Source: JBCBZH01 sp039815415 (lineage in GTDB: Bacteria; Bacteroidota; Rhodothermia; Rhodothermales; Rubricoccaceae). Taken from it: 24,139 bases of DNA. A program made the position numbers and the translations under genes. The stretch covers positions 1 to 24,139 of the forward strand of contig JBCBZH010000030.1 in NCBI GenBank assembly GCA_039815415.1, read 5' to 3'. Within the stretch, counting starts at the first letter, position 1. Each line of letters begins with the position of its first letter. The notes below the pieces were generated by a model that worked only from the letters and a program-made list of their open reading frames with translations, ran no database searches and was not told the DNA's origin. Of the stretch, positions 15,316 to 24,022 are shown in pieces.

Positions 15316-17298
15316 ATGCCTGACGCGTTTCCCTTCGGCCAGGACGTTGCCTGGCGCCCCACGCCCGACCAGATCGCCAGCTCGAACCTCGCCCGATTCT
15401 GGGACGCTCACGACCTCGACTCCTACGACGCCCTGCAGGCCTGGGCGGCCGAAGACGTAGGCCGGTTCTGGGACGCGGCGCTGGCAGACCTCGAGATCCA
15501 GTTCGCGACGCCGTACAGGCAAATCCTCGACACGCGGGGCGGCATCGAGCGGCCACGCTGGTGTGTGGGCGGGCGCATGAACATCGTCCACAACCTGCTC
15601 GACAAGTGGGCGGGCACGCCGACGTGGACGCAGCCCGCGCTCCGCTACGAAAGCGAAGAAGGCAACGTGACGGTGCTGACCTATTCCGCGTTGGCGACTG
15701 AGGTAGACACCTGCGCGAGCGCGATGCGTGCCCTCGGGCTGGCGAAAGGCGATGCCGTGGGTCTGTTCATGCCCATGACTCCCGAGCTGGTGATCGCCTT
15801 CCTGGCGACGGCCAAGATCGGGGGCGTGATCCTGCCACTGTTCTCCGGGTACGGTCCCGAGGCCGTCGCCACGCGGCTGCACGACGGGAACGCGAAGGCC
15901 CTCATCGTCTCCGATGGCCTGCCCCGGCGGGGGCGCGCGGTGGACCTCAAATCGACGGCCGACGAGGCGCTGGCCTCCTGCCCCAGCGTCGAGCACGCGA
16001 TCGTCCACAACCGGCTGGGGCTCGATGTGCCGATGCAGGAGGGCCGAGATCAGACGTGGGACGCGTTCATGAATCGCGGTCGCCAGCTCGAGACCGAGGA
16101 GACCACACGCACCGAGGACACATCGGCAGAGGATGTGCTGATGCTGATCTACACCAGTGGCACCACCGGCACGCCGAAGGGCGCCGTCCACACCCACTGC
16201 GGCTTCCCCGTCAAGGCCGCGCAGGACATGCGCCATGCGATGGACGTTCGAGCGGGCGACGTCGTCTGGTGGATGTCCGACATGGGCTGGATGATGGGGC
16301 CGTGGCTCGTGTTCGGAACGCTCCTCAACGGGGCCTCGATGGTGCTCTTCGACGGTGCCCCGGACTTTCCCGCCGACGACCGCACGTGGGCAATGGTGGA
16401 GCGCCATGGCGTGACGCTGCTCGGCCTCTCCCCCACGCTGATCCGCGCCCTGATGCCCCGTGGCACGGAGCCCGTCGAGGCGCACGACCTCAGCTCGTTG
16501 CGGGCCGTCGGCTCTACGGGCGGGCCGTGGGACCCCGCGAGCTGGCGCTGGTGCTTTGAGACGGTGCTCGTCAGCTCGAAGCCGATTCTCAACTATTCCG
16601 GTGGCACCGAGATCTCGGGCGGCATCGTGTGCGGGAATGTCGTTGAGCCGGTGAAGCCATGCGGATTCCCGGGGCCGGTGGTCGGGATGGATGCCGATGT
16701 GGTGGACGAGGCCGGACAGCCTGTACGCGGCGCCGTCGGCGAGCTGGTGGTTCGGAAGCCGTGGATTGGCATGACGCGTGGCTTCTGGGGCGATGGCACC
16801 GGCGACGCCGACCGGTACCACGCCAGCTATTGGGCGCGCATCCCCGACACCTGGGTCCACGGCGACTTCGCAGCCATCGACGACGACGGTCAGTGGTTCA
16901 TCCTGGGCCGGTCCGACGACACCATCAAGGTGGCTGGAAAGCGGCTCGGTCCAGCCGAGCTCGAGGCGCTTCTGAACGCGGATCCATCGGTCCTGGAGAG
17001 TGCGGCCATCGGCGTCCCGGACGACGTGAAGGGTCAAGCACTGGTCGCGTTCGTCGTGCTGGCGGCTGGCATGGAGCCGTCCGACGAGATCCGTCGCCAG
17101 CTCGTGGAGCGGGCCGTGGCCGGGCTGGGGAAGGCCCTCAAGCCCAAGGCGATTCTGTTCACGTCGGCGCTGCCAAAAACCCGCAACGGCAAGGTGATGC
17201 GCCGGTTGATTCGCGCCGTGCATCTCGGCAACGAGCTGGGGAATGTGACCGCTCTCGAAACTCCCGCGACGCTGGACGCCATTCGTGACGCGAGCTGA
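15316..17298 (+). CDS. Acetyl-CoA-synthetase-like AMP-forming acyl-CoA synthetase
   Basis: The 660-residue product activates a carboxylic acid to its CoA thioester via an acyl-adenylate. It has an ACAS-type N-terminal segment (YDALQAWAAEDVGRFWDAAL), the AMP-binding P-loop IYTSGTTGTPKG at residues 278-289, the NYSGGTEISGG adenine/substrate region, the hinge segment SDDTIKVAGKRLGPAE, and the C-terminal catalytic lysine Lys626 in KTRNGKVMRR. Length and N-terminal domain match acetyl/propionyl-CoA synthetases rather than long-chain fatty acyl ligases. ATG 15316 starts MPDAFPFGQ; codons upstream in frame overlap the preceding dioxygenase gene. Because tyrosine breakdown yields acetoacetate, an acetoacetate- or acetate-activating role is attractive but unproven. 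Confidence 0.9.
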   Translation: MPDAFPFGQDVAWRPTPDQIASSNLARFWDAHDLDSYDALQAWAAEDVGRFWDAALADLEIQFATPYRQILDTRGGIERPRWCVGGRMNIVHNLLDKWAGTPTWTQPALRYESEEGNVTVLTYSALATEVDTCASAMRALGLAKGDAVGLFMPMTPELVIAFLATAKIGGVILPLFSGYGPEAVATRLHDGNAKALIVSDGLPRRGRAVDLKSTADEALASCPSVEHAIVHNRLGLDVPMQEGRDQTWDAFMNRGRQLETEETTRTEDTSAEDVLMLIYTSGTTGTPKGAVHTHCGFPVKAAQDMRHAMDVRAGDVVWWMSDMGWMMGPWLVFGTLLNGASMVLFDGAPDFPADDRTWAMVERHGVTLLGLSPTLIRALMPRGTEPVEAHDLSSLRAVGSTGGPWDPASWRWCFETVLVSSKPILNYSGGTEISGGIVCGNVVEPVKPCGFPGPVVGMDADVVDEAGQPVRGAVGELVVRKPWIGMTRGFWGDGTGDADRYHASYWARIPDTWVHGDFAAIDDDGQWFILGRSDDTIKVAGKRLGPAELEALLNADPSVLESAAIGVPDDVKGQALVAFVVLAAGMEPSDEIRRQLVERAVAGLGKALKPKAILFTSALPKTRNGKVMRRLIRAVHLGNELGNVTALETPATLDAIRDAS

Positions 17299-17343
17299 CG
17301 ATTCGGCCCGTAGACTGTCCGCCCGTCCACCGATGCCATCCTC

Positions 17344-19689
17344 ATGAGGCCTGACTTCTCGTGCGCTGTCCTTCTGGCGGCGCTTGTCGCAGCTCCCGCG
17401 CTTGCCCAGCCTCTGAGCCCTGAAGCGGGCCCTGTGTTCGAGGACTCGACACTACCAACGGTTCGGCTGACGCTGCATCCGGACACGCTGGCCTGGATTC
17501 TCGATCCTGACAATGCCGAGAGCGACATCGAGTGGCGCGCCACGTTCGTCTGGGATGATGGCACAGCACAGGAGACGGTCGAAGAGATTGGCTTCCGGCT
17601 CCGTGGCAACACGTCACGCCAGGCCGCGAAAAAGTCCTTCAAGGTGTCGTTCAACACCTACCAGCGAGGTCGCGAGTGGAACGGTCTGGACAAGATGAAC
17701 CTCAACGGAGAGCACAACGACCCCACCGTGCTGCGGTCGCAGGTGGCGTGGGGCCTCGTCCGTGCGATGCGGATTCCAGGGTCGCGCACCAATCCGGTTC
17801 GCCTTGTCATCAACGGCGATGACTTTGGGGTCTACGCCAACGTGGAGCACATCGACGATGAGTTCTTGAACACGCACTTCCGCGATGGATCGGGGACGCT
17901 CTACAAGTGCCTCTACCCAGCAGATCTCAATGACCTCGGAAGCAACCCGGCTGCCTACCGCGACCTGGCGCCATTCGGCCGCCCCGTCTACGAGCTGACG
18001 ACAGGCGATGGCGACCACGCCGATCTGGCGGCGTTCATCCAGACGCTGAACCGCACGCCAAGCGCCACCTTTCCGGAGACCATCGAAGGCGTGTTGGATG
18101 TCAACGGCTACCTCCGCGTGCTGGCGATGGACATTCTGACCGGCAACTGGGACGGCTACGCGTACAACCAGAACAACTTCTACCTCTACAACGACCCCGA
18201 GCTAGGCCTCTTCCGCTACATCCCCTTCGACCTTGACAACACCCTCGGCATTGACTTCCTCGGCCGAGACTGGGGCACGCGCTCGCTCTACGACTGGCCC
18301 ATCGGCCCCAACACGGGCGCCCCGCCGCGCCCGCTTGCGAAGCGACTCCTCGTGGTCCCCGATTACCGAGAGCGGCTGACGTTCTACCTCCGTCAGCTCC
18401 TGAACGGCCCGTACGCCGCGGCTGAGATCGAGCCGAGGATTGCCGTGTTGCGTACGCTCATCGCCGACGCCGTGGCTGCGGATCCGTACTACCCACGCGA
18501 CTACGGCTGGGACGCCGATGATTTCGCCGCCAGCTTCGACTCGGGCCTGGGAGGCCACGTGGACTACGGGCTGGTGGAGTTCATCAACACGCGCCGGAGC
18601 ACCGCCCTCGCTCAGCTCGATGCCGGGAACGTTGCCCCCCTCCTCTCTGAGCGCCGCACCTCGCCAGCTCGTCCCTTCCCCGGCCAACCCGTGACGGTTC
18701 GCGTGTGGGTGGAAGACGAAGGAACGCCCAGCGCGGTGGATCTCACGTACCGCGTCGATGGCGGCGACTGGCAGACGGTACCCATGACCGACGAGGGGGA
18801 TGGCGTCTACGCCGCGGCCATCGGAGCCTTCGACCGAGGCACAACGGTGGACTACACCATCGAAGCCAGAGATGTTGTCAGCCAGACCCGCACTGATCCC
18901 CGGCGTGGCATAGAGGCCCCGGCATCGTTCACTGTCGTCTCCCCTGCCAGCACCGGGCTGGTGGTCAACGAGCTGATGGCCTCCAACGACGCCACCATCG
19001 CGGATGAAGCGGGCGAGTTCGACGACTGGGTGGAGCTGTACAACGGCACCGGCGCCCCGGTCTCTCTGGACGGCCTGTTCTTCACCGACGATGTCTCGGA
19101 GCCCGACAAGGTGGCGCTCCCAGACACCGTGATGGCTCCGGACTCGTACCTCCTCATCTGGGCCGACGATGACACCGAGCAAGGCCCGTTGCACGTCCCG
19201 TTCAAGCTCAGTGCCAGAGGCGAAGACGCAGCGCTGTTCATGGACGATGGCTCTGGCGGCTTTACACTCATCGATGGCATCTCGTTCGGCGAGCAGACCA
19301 CAGATGTCTCCTTCGGTCGAAACGCCGCCGATCCGTCCACCTTCGTTCTGTTCACCAGCCCGACGCCCAGAGCCCCCAACGGCGTCAGCATCGCCTTGGA
19401 AGCCACTGCCGAGGCCAACGCGCTGGCGATTCTGTCGGCCTTCCCCAACCCGGTTCGAGATCGCCTCACCGTAAGCGTACAGGTCGCCAGCTCGACGAGG
19501 CTCTCGCTCGACATCGTCGACATGCTGGGGCGCCAAGTCGGCATGGCCTCCCCTCGCCTTGTAAGCGCAGGAGAGCACCAGCTCACCTGGCGCGGCGAGC
19601 TGGCAGCAGGCGTCTACTCGGCAGTGGTGCGAGCCGACGCTTTAGGGCGCGTGACCGAGCGCTCCACGCGCATCACCATTCTCCCGTAG
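17344..19689 (+). CDS. Secreted CotH-kinase/lamin-tail protein with T9SS-type sorting domain
   Basis: The 781-residue protein begins with a signal peptide (about 1-21, ending ALAQ). Residues about 35-430 match the CotH atypical kinase family: IGFRLRGNTSRQAAKKSFK, LVINGDDFGVYANVEHID, and the metal-binding-like IPFDLDNTLGIDF with Asp296 and Asp298. A beta-sandwich domain follows at about 450-535, then a lamin-tail domain at about 540-650 (VVNELMASNDATI, DDWVELYNGTG). The last roughly 80 residues (FPNPVRDRL ... DMLGRQVG ... GVYSAVV) are a type IX secretion C-terminal sorting domain. CotH kinases phosphorylate secreted proteins in spore formers, and homologues occur in many surface proteins. Here the product should be exported and probably attached to or released from the cell surface. 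No recognised substrate is adjacent. Confidence 0.9.
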   Translation: MRPDFSCAVLLAALVAAPALAQPLSPEAGPVFEDSTLPTVRLTLHPDTLAWILDPDNAESDIEWRATFVWDDGTAQETVEEIGFRLRGNTSRQAAKKSFKVSFNTYQRGREWNGLDKMNLNGEHNDPTVLRSQVAWGLVRAMRIPGSRTNPVRLVINGDDFGVYANVEHIDDEFLNTHFRDGSGTLYKCLYPADLNDLGSNPAAYRDLAPFGRPVYELTTGDGDHADLAAFIQTLNRTPSATFPETIEGVLDVNGYLRVLAMDILTGNWDGYAYNQNNFYLYNDPELGLFRYIPFDLDNTLGIDFLGRDWGTRSLYDWPIGPNTGAPPRPLAKRLLVVPDYRERLTFYLRQLLNGPYAAAEIEPRIAVLRTLIADAVAADPYYPRDYGWDADDFAASFDSGLGGHVDYGLVEFINTRRSTALAQLDAGNVAPLLSERRTSPARPFPGQPVTVRVWVEDEGTPSAVDLTYRVDGGDWQTVPMTDEGDGVYAAAIGAFDRGTTVDYTIEARDVVSQTRTDPRRGIEAPASFTVVSPASTGLVVNELMASNDATIADEAGEFDDWVELYNGTGAPVSLDGLFFTDDVSEPDKVALPDTVMAPDSYLLIWADDDTEQGPLHVPFKLSARGEDAALFMDDGSGGFTLIDGISFGEQTTDVSFGRNAADPSTFVLFTSPTPRAPNGVSIALEATAEANALAILSAFPNPVRDRLTVSVQVASSTRLSLDIVDMLGRQVGMASPRLVSAGEHQLTWRGELAAGVYSAVVRADALGRVTERSTRITILP

Positions 19690-19717
19690 CACTGGGTCGT
19701 GCCTCCAACCTGAGTCC

Positions 19718-20467
19718 ATGACGCCACCTCCGAGCCCAGGGGGCCTCGTCTCCACGCAGTCGTTCCTGATCCGCGCCTACGAAGTCGGCCCCGACGAGCT
19801 GGCGTCGATCCTCACGGTCTGCGACCTGTTGCAGGAAGCTGCGGGCGAGCACGCCCGGTCGCTAGGCCGTGATGGCTTTGACCTCCCCGATGGCCGATTC
19901 GCGACGTGGGTCCTCTCGCGCCTGCGGGTCCGTCTCGCTCAGCGCCCGCGTATTCGAGAGACGGTCACCATTGAGACCTGGCCAAGCGACCTCGATGGTC
20001 TCCGGGCCTTCCGCGACTTCCGCATGACAGGGGATGAAGGCTCCGAGCTGGCGACGGCCACCAGCACGTGGTTCTTGATTGATCCCGAGCGCCGCCGCCC
20101 GGTGCGGCTCCCGCCTGAGATGAACGGATTCGCCGCGCGAGACCGCGAGCGGGCCCTGACGGTCGCCAGCTCGAGCCCCACTTCTCCGGAGTCTCCAGAA
20201 GTGGAGCGGAGCTTTGCTGTCCGGCGCTCCGACCTCGACCGTGTGGGCCACGCAAACAACGTGCGGTTCATCGAATGGGCCTTGGAAGCACTGGGCGATG
20301 ACGCGGGTCTCCGCGAGATCGACATCCAGTACCGCGCCGAGGCCGTCTATGGCGACACGGTGGTCTCGCGCGCCAGCGCGCTGGCGAAGGGCGCCCGCAA
20401 TCACGAACTTGCTCGCGCGTCGGATGGAACGACGTTGGCCCTCGCACGCACCCTCTGGATGTCCTGA
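19718..20467 (+). CDS. Acyl-ACP thioesterase (double hotdog, FatA-like)
   Basis: The 249-residue product releases free fatty acids from acyl carrier protein. Two hotdog halves are visible: the first contains LLQEAAGEHARSLG and FATWVLSRLRV, and the second begins with DRVGHANNVRFIEW, matching the D..GHVNN..Y..W signature of plant and bacterial acyl-ACP thioesterases (Asp174, His178, Asn181, Glu186 here). Length is normal for bacterial members. No Shine-Dalgarno precedes ATG 19718, 28 bases after the CotH stop. The stop codon overlaps the next start as TGATG (20465-20469), so the rhodanese gene is probably translationally coupled. Confidence 0.88.
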   Translation: MTPPPSPGGLVSTQSFLIRAYEVGPDELASILTVCDLLQEAAGEHARSLGRDGFDLPDGRFATWVLSRLRVRLAQRPRIRETVTIETWPSDLDGLRAFRDFRMTGDEGSELATATSTWFLIDPERRRPVRLPPEMNGFAARDRERALTVASSSPTSPESPEVERSFAVRRSDLDRVGHANNVRFIEWALEALGDDAGLREIDIQYRAEAVYGDTVVSRASALAKGARNHELARASDGTTLALARTLWMS

Positions 20468-20853
20468 TGTCTCGCTCCCTCGCTCTCGCAGCCCTCGTCG
20501 TTCTCGGCGCCGGTGTCATCTTCTACATGACGCGCGGCGGTGGAGAATCCGCCTCCCCAAACACTGCTGCCGAGGCGATCCAGAACGGTGCCTTCGTCAT
20601 CGACGCCCGCACCACTGACGAGTACAACAGCGGTCACATCGCCGGGGCCTTCCACGTGGACGTGTTGGAAGACGACTTCCGCGAGCGTGTGAAAGACCTC
20701 GACCGCAACGAGCCCCTCTACATCTACTGCCGCTCGGGCAACCGGAGCGGTCGCGCAGCCACCATCCTCGAAGAGATGGGCTTCTCGCAGGTCTTCAACG
20801 CGGGCGGGTTCCGCTCCCTGGCTGCTGCTGGCGCGCCCGTGGAGGGGATGTAG
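20467..20853 (+). CDS. Membrane-anchored single-domain rhodanese
   Basis: The 128-residue product has an N-terminal hydrophobic helix (about 4-21) acting as an anchor or signal, then one rhodanese domain with FVIDARTTDEYNSGHIAGA and the active-site loop YCRSGNRSGRAA, whose Cys88 would carry the persulfide. Single-domain rhodaneses transfer sulfane sulfur to thiophilic acceptors. The helix suggests a periplasmic or membrane-surface location. It is coupled to the thioesterase gene by a one-base TGATG overlap, though a metabolic link is not obvious. Confidence 0.92.
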   Translation: MSRSLALAALVVLGAGVIFYMTRGGGESASPNTAAEAIQNGAFVIDARTTDEYNSGHIAGAFHVDVLEDDFRERVKDLDRNEPLYIYCRSGNRSGRAATILEEMGFSQVFNAGGFRSLAAAGAPVEGM

Positions 20854-20857
20854 CCCT

Positions 20858-20885
20858 CGCCAGCTCAGGTCATCCCGAGCTGGCG
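20858..20885 (+). terminator. Hairpin built from two facing copies of the iterated motif
   Basis: CGCCAGCTC at 20858-20866 and GAGCTGGCG at 20877-20885 form a perfect 9-bp stem with a 10-base loop, starting 5 bases after the rhodanese stop. The right half is a full copy of the iterated decamer; the left differs from it at one base. No T-run follows. The position suggests a transcript-end hairpin. Confidence 0.6.
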
Positions 20886-20900
20886 GCGACTTCAGGAAAA

Positions 20901-20930
20901 CGCCCCGCCCGGACAGGTCCGAGTGGGGCG
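20901..20930 (-). terminator. Intrinsic terminator of the Bax inhibitor-type gene
   Basis: CGCCCC (20901-20906) pairs with GGGGCG (20925-20930), and CGGAC (20910-20914) with GTCCG (20917-20921) inside it. Read on the - strand the hairpin is followed directly by TTTT (complement of 20897-20900), the normal form of an intrinsic terminator for the gene ending at 20977. Confidence 0.7.
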
Positions 20931-20933
20931 CCA

Positions 20934-20964
20934 GGGTCCAGCAGCGATCCGCGATTCACTCCCT
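20934..20964 (+). other. Conserved post-hairpin block, copy 2
   Basis: GGGTCCAGCAGCGATC at 20934-20949 and CACTCCCT at 20957-20964 repeat, with one base change and a shorter gap, the block at 14266-14301. As there, it follows a GC-rich hairpin by a few bases. Confidence 0.5.
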
Positions 20965-20976
20965 GTGGTCCCCTCT

Positions 20977-21669
20977 CTAGTCGCGGGACATGAACAGGCG
21001 AAGCACGTACCAGAACATCAGCGCGACCGACGAGAACAGCGCTAGTGACGCCGCCACGTAGCGGTCCTCCGGGTAGTGGTGCAGGATGTTCGAGGTCTGG
21101 TAGAGGATGGACGCCCCTGCCAGACCGATCATGGCTACGGAGAACCATGTCCCCAGCTCGAAGCCAAACAGGACGGCCGCCACAATGGCAACGATGGCGA
21201 CGATGAACGCCCACTTGAGCATCGAACCGAGGAAGGAAAAGTCTTTCTTGGTCGTCAGAGCGATGGCCGTGAGGCCACCGAAGCCGAGCAGGGTCACCCA
21301 GGCCGCCTTTCCGATGACGTTGGGGTCGTTGGTGTAGTAGAGCGCGATAAACAGAAGCGGGACGAAGATGACGGCTTCAGCAGCGACAAAGGCCACCAGG
21401 GCGCCATACTGGGCCGCTTTGGTCTGCGCTCGGGCAGCGACGCGATCCGCGAACGTGCCGACGATCATGAACGCGCCCAGCACCAGAAGCCAGTTGACGC
21501 TCAGCATGGCATTCGCCATCGGCTCAGCGAGGCCGGAGGCGAACAGCAAAAACTCGATGCCGACGAACAGCAGGATGGCACCGAAGAGGTGGACGTAGGT
21601 GCGCGTGACGAACGCCGCGCGGGCGTCGTCGCCGAGCATCGCGACGGGGGGACGAGCAGTGAGTTCCAT
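20977..21669 (-). CDS. Bax inhibitor-1 (BI-1/YccA) family membrane protein
   Basis: The 230-residue product is almost entirely hydrophobic, with about seven transmembrane helices. It contains family landmarks such as FVTRTYVHLFGAI near the N-terminus, FIALYY in the middle, and SILYQTSNILHHYPEDRY before the last helix. Bacterial members are thought to be pH-sensitive calcium leak channels related to the eukaryotic cell-death suppressor; the physiological role is usually unclear. It is the last gene of a - strand set, 43 bases after the FAD oxidoreductase gene. The spacer contains a CCGGG/CCCGG mini-hairpin. No Shine-Dalgarno precedes the ATG. Confidence 0.92.
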   Translation of the reverse strand: MELTARPPVAMLGDDARAAFVTRTYVHLFGAILLFVGIEFLLFASGLAEPMANAMLSVNWLLVLGAFMIVGTFADRVAARAQTKAAQYGALVAFVAAEAVIFVPLLFIALYYTNDPNVIGKAAWVTLLGFGGLTAIALTTKKDFSFLGSMLKWAFIVAIVAIVAAVLFGFELGTWFSVAMIGLAGASILYQTSNILHHYPEDRYVAASLALFSSVALMFWYVLRLFMSRD

Positions 21670-21712
21670 GGAAGTCAGAAGGTGGAAGGCCGGGAAAACG
21701 CCCGGAGGACGG

Positions 21713-22865
21713 TCAGAGTACGTCTGCCTGAGCCGCGAAGTTCAGGTTCGGACGTTCTCCAAAGAGATCGCTCGCCTCGTCGGGGCGGCCAAGCAAGCGC
21801 CGCGCAGCCAGGAGTCCGAACCGCACGCCATAGCCCATGCCATGCCCGGTGAAGCCGGTCGCGTAGAGCGCGCCCGCCCGGCCGGGGACCTCACTGAGCA
21901 CCGGCAGCCCATCGGGAGAGAATCCCATCGTGCCACTCCATCGTCGTTCGATGGCAGCACCAGCAGCATCTGGAAGATGCGTGCTGAGGTAGCGCTTCAG
22001 ATCCGCCTGCAACGCACGTGTCGTCGCGTCCTCGTACCCCACCTCAGCCGCGCGATGCAGATGCCGCGCCCCGCCCAGGAGAAGCCTGCCATCGGCGCGC
22101 TGGCGAAGATAGAAATAGCCCTCGTGCGAATACACGGGGCGTGACAGCAGAGTTGGGAGGGGTTCTGTAGCAAGCATCTGCGCGCGGATTGGTCGCACCT
22201 GGCCCGACAACTCCGGCACCAGCTCTGGCAACCGTGGCCCCGGCGCAAGCAAGACGCGCTCGGCCCCCAGAGATCCGCCAGCTCGAAGCTGGAGTCGCAG
22301 TCCATTGCCCTCGCAGTCCACCCTCTCCACCGCAACGCCCTCGTGGACCGTCGCACCACTCGCGGCGACGAGCTGGCGAACCAGCCGGACCGGGTCGATG
22401 GCGCCGCCCTCAGGAACCACCAGCGCACCGTGCATGGTCCAGCCAGCGGCTCTCAACGCCGTCCTCGGCCAGCAGCGCATGGGATCGGCGCAACCGTTCG
22501 GCCTCCCCCTCAGTCCCTGCCGCGATCACGCTCCCGACCGTCTCCAGCCCGATCTGCCCGTCGTCTACGTCTTCGACGATATGGCGGAATGTCTCGCGCG
22601 TGAACTGCCAGATCCGGCGTGCAGCATCCCGCCCGTAGGTGTCTACCGCCGAGGCGTAGTCGCTGTGCGTGCCGAGGAGCAGGAAGCCTGCATTGCGACC
22701 GCTCGCCCCGTGGGCGAGGTGCCGGGCCTCGAGGAGCACCACACGCCGCGATGGTGCGAGGTGGCCGAGCCAGAAGGCCGTCGCGGCCCCAATGATGCCA
22801 CCACCGACGATGACGATGTCGGCTTGTGAATCGAACGGCCGCTGCCAGGGAGACGCCGTCGCCAT
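21713..22865 (-). pseudogene. FAD-dependent oxidoreductase (DAO/DadA family), frameshifted
   Basis: Two frames together give one D-amino-acid/glycine-oxidase-type flavoprotein. The N-terminal part from ATG 22865 has the dinucleotide-binding motif IVIVGGGIIGAATAFWLG and ASGRNAGF, and runs to LLAEDGVESRWLD before hitting a stop at 22410-22412. The C-terminal part, in another frame from about 22450 to 21713, begins HGALVVPEGGAIDPVRLVR and ends with the FAD-contacting YATGFTGHGMGYG and a normal tail. In homologues about 15-20 residues usually lie between these two segments, so a small deletion that also shifts the frame near 22440 is likely. Such enzymes oxidise amines or amino acids to imines. 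The start overlaps the acuI stop by one base (TGATG on the - strand). Either a recent pseudogene or an assembly error. Confidence 0.8.
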
Positions 22866-23848
22866 CAGGATCGAACGTCTACGATGACCCGGCCCACCGT
22901 CTGTCCAGCCACGATGGTCTCCGACCACTCCGGAACCTCCGCCAGCCCGATGGTGGTCTGCGGAATGGCATCGAGCCCCCCCGAAGCATGGGCATTAGCG
23001 AGGCGGTTCCAGGCGTTCTGGCGCTCGTCCTGCGGCGACGTGTTGGAGTCAATTCCGGCGAGGGTGACGCCGCGCAGGATGAAGGGGAAGACGGTCGTGT
23101 GGAGCGCATGGCCGCCTGCCAAGCCGCATGCCGCCACACAGCCACGCCTCTCGGTGGTGGCGATGAGGGTCGTAAGCGTGGTGCCGCCTACTGAATCCAC
23201 GGCGCCTGCCCATCGCCCTCTGCCCATCGGACCCTTGGGCGGATCGGCCAGTTCGGAGCGGTCGTGCACGTCGGCGGCCCCGAGCTGGCGAAGCCCCTCG
23301 TGCGCGCTCGGCGTGCCGGTGAACGCATGAACGGTGTACCCGGCATGAGCCAGCAACGCGACGGCTGTGGACCCGACCCCCCCCGACGCGCCCGTCACCG
23401 CGATGTCCCCCTCGGTGATGCCCGCGTGCTCCAGAGCCATCACACTCAGCATGGCTGTGAATCCAGCGGTCCCGATCGCCATCGCGCTGGCGGGAGAGAG
23501 TCCGTCCGGAAGACGAACAAGATGATCCGCGTGGGCCCGTGCCCGCTCGGCAAAGCCGCCCCAGCGCTCCTCGCCGGTCCCCCACCCCGTGAGCACGACG
23601 GCATCGCCCACGGCCCATGCATCCGAGGCGGACTCTGCGACTGTCCCCGCGAGGTCGATGCCCGGCACAAAGGGAAACTCGCCTCGGACGATTTTGCCTT
23701 TGCCCGTCACCGCCAGCCCGTCCTTGTAGTTGAGGCTGGAGTGGGACACGTCGATGAGCACGTCTCCCTGGGGGAGCCGCGAAAGATCGAGGTCCTCGAG
23801 CTGAGGGTCTATGCCAGAGTCCGTCTTGTGGAGAACGAGGGCGCGCAT
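22865..23848 (-). CDS. acuI: YhdH/AcuI-type NADPH quinone oxidoreductase/acrylyl-CoA reductase
   Basis: The 327-residue product is a zinc-independent medium-chain dehydrogenase/reductase. It has the N-terminal GroES-like landmarks SSLNYKDGLAVTGKGKI and PFVPGIDLAGTV, the nucleotide-binding VTGASGGVGSTAVALL, and the subfamily signature LAGIDSNTSPQDER. AcuI/YhdH enzymes reduce acrylyl-CoA to propionyl-CoA with NADPH. The ATG at 23848 starts MRALVLHK, the usual N-terminus, only two bases from a perfect heptamer array, so no Shine-Dalgarno is possible in the normal place. First gene of the - strand set. Confidence 0.9.
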   Translation of the reverse strand: MRALVLHKTDSGIDPQLEDLDLSRLPQGDVLIDVSHSSLNYKDGLAVTGKGKIVRGEFPFVPGIDLAGTVAESASDAWAVGDAVVLTGWGTGEERWGGFAERARAHADHLVRLPDGLSPASAMAIGTAGFTAMLSVMALEHAGITEGDIAVTGASGGVGSTAVALLAHAGYTVHAFTGTPSAHEGLRQLGAADVHDRSELADPPKGPMGRGRWAGAVDSVGGTTLTTLIATTERRGCVAACGLAGGHALHTTVFPFILRGVTLAGIDSNTSPQDERQNAWNRLANAHASGGLDAIPQTTIGLAEVPEWSETIVAGQTVGRVIVDVRS

Positions 23849-23928
<80 letters not shown>

Positions 23929-24022
23929 AAGGTGCCTCCGTCGCCAGCTCGTTGCAAGTCATCGACCCTCGCGCCGGAACAATGATGAGTGTGACGATGG
24001 CATCGAGCGGTCGAACGACAAA

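Noticed and set aside
20977..21669. Functional pairing of the Bax inhibitor-1 protein with the caspase gene
   Set aside because: The two genes are about 9.5 kb apart, separated by metabolic genes, and the BI-1 gene clusters with an oxidoreductase set. The shared link to eukaryotic cell death is by name only.
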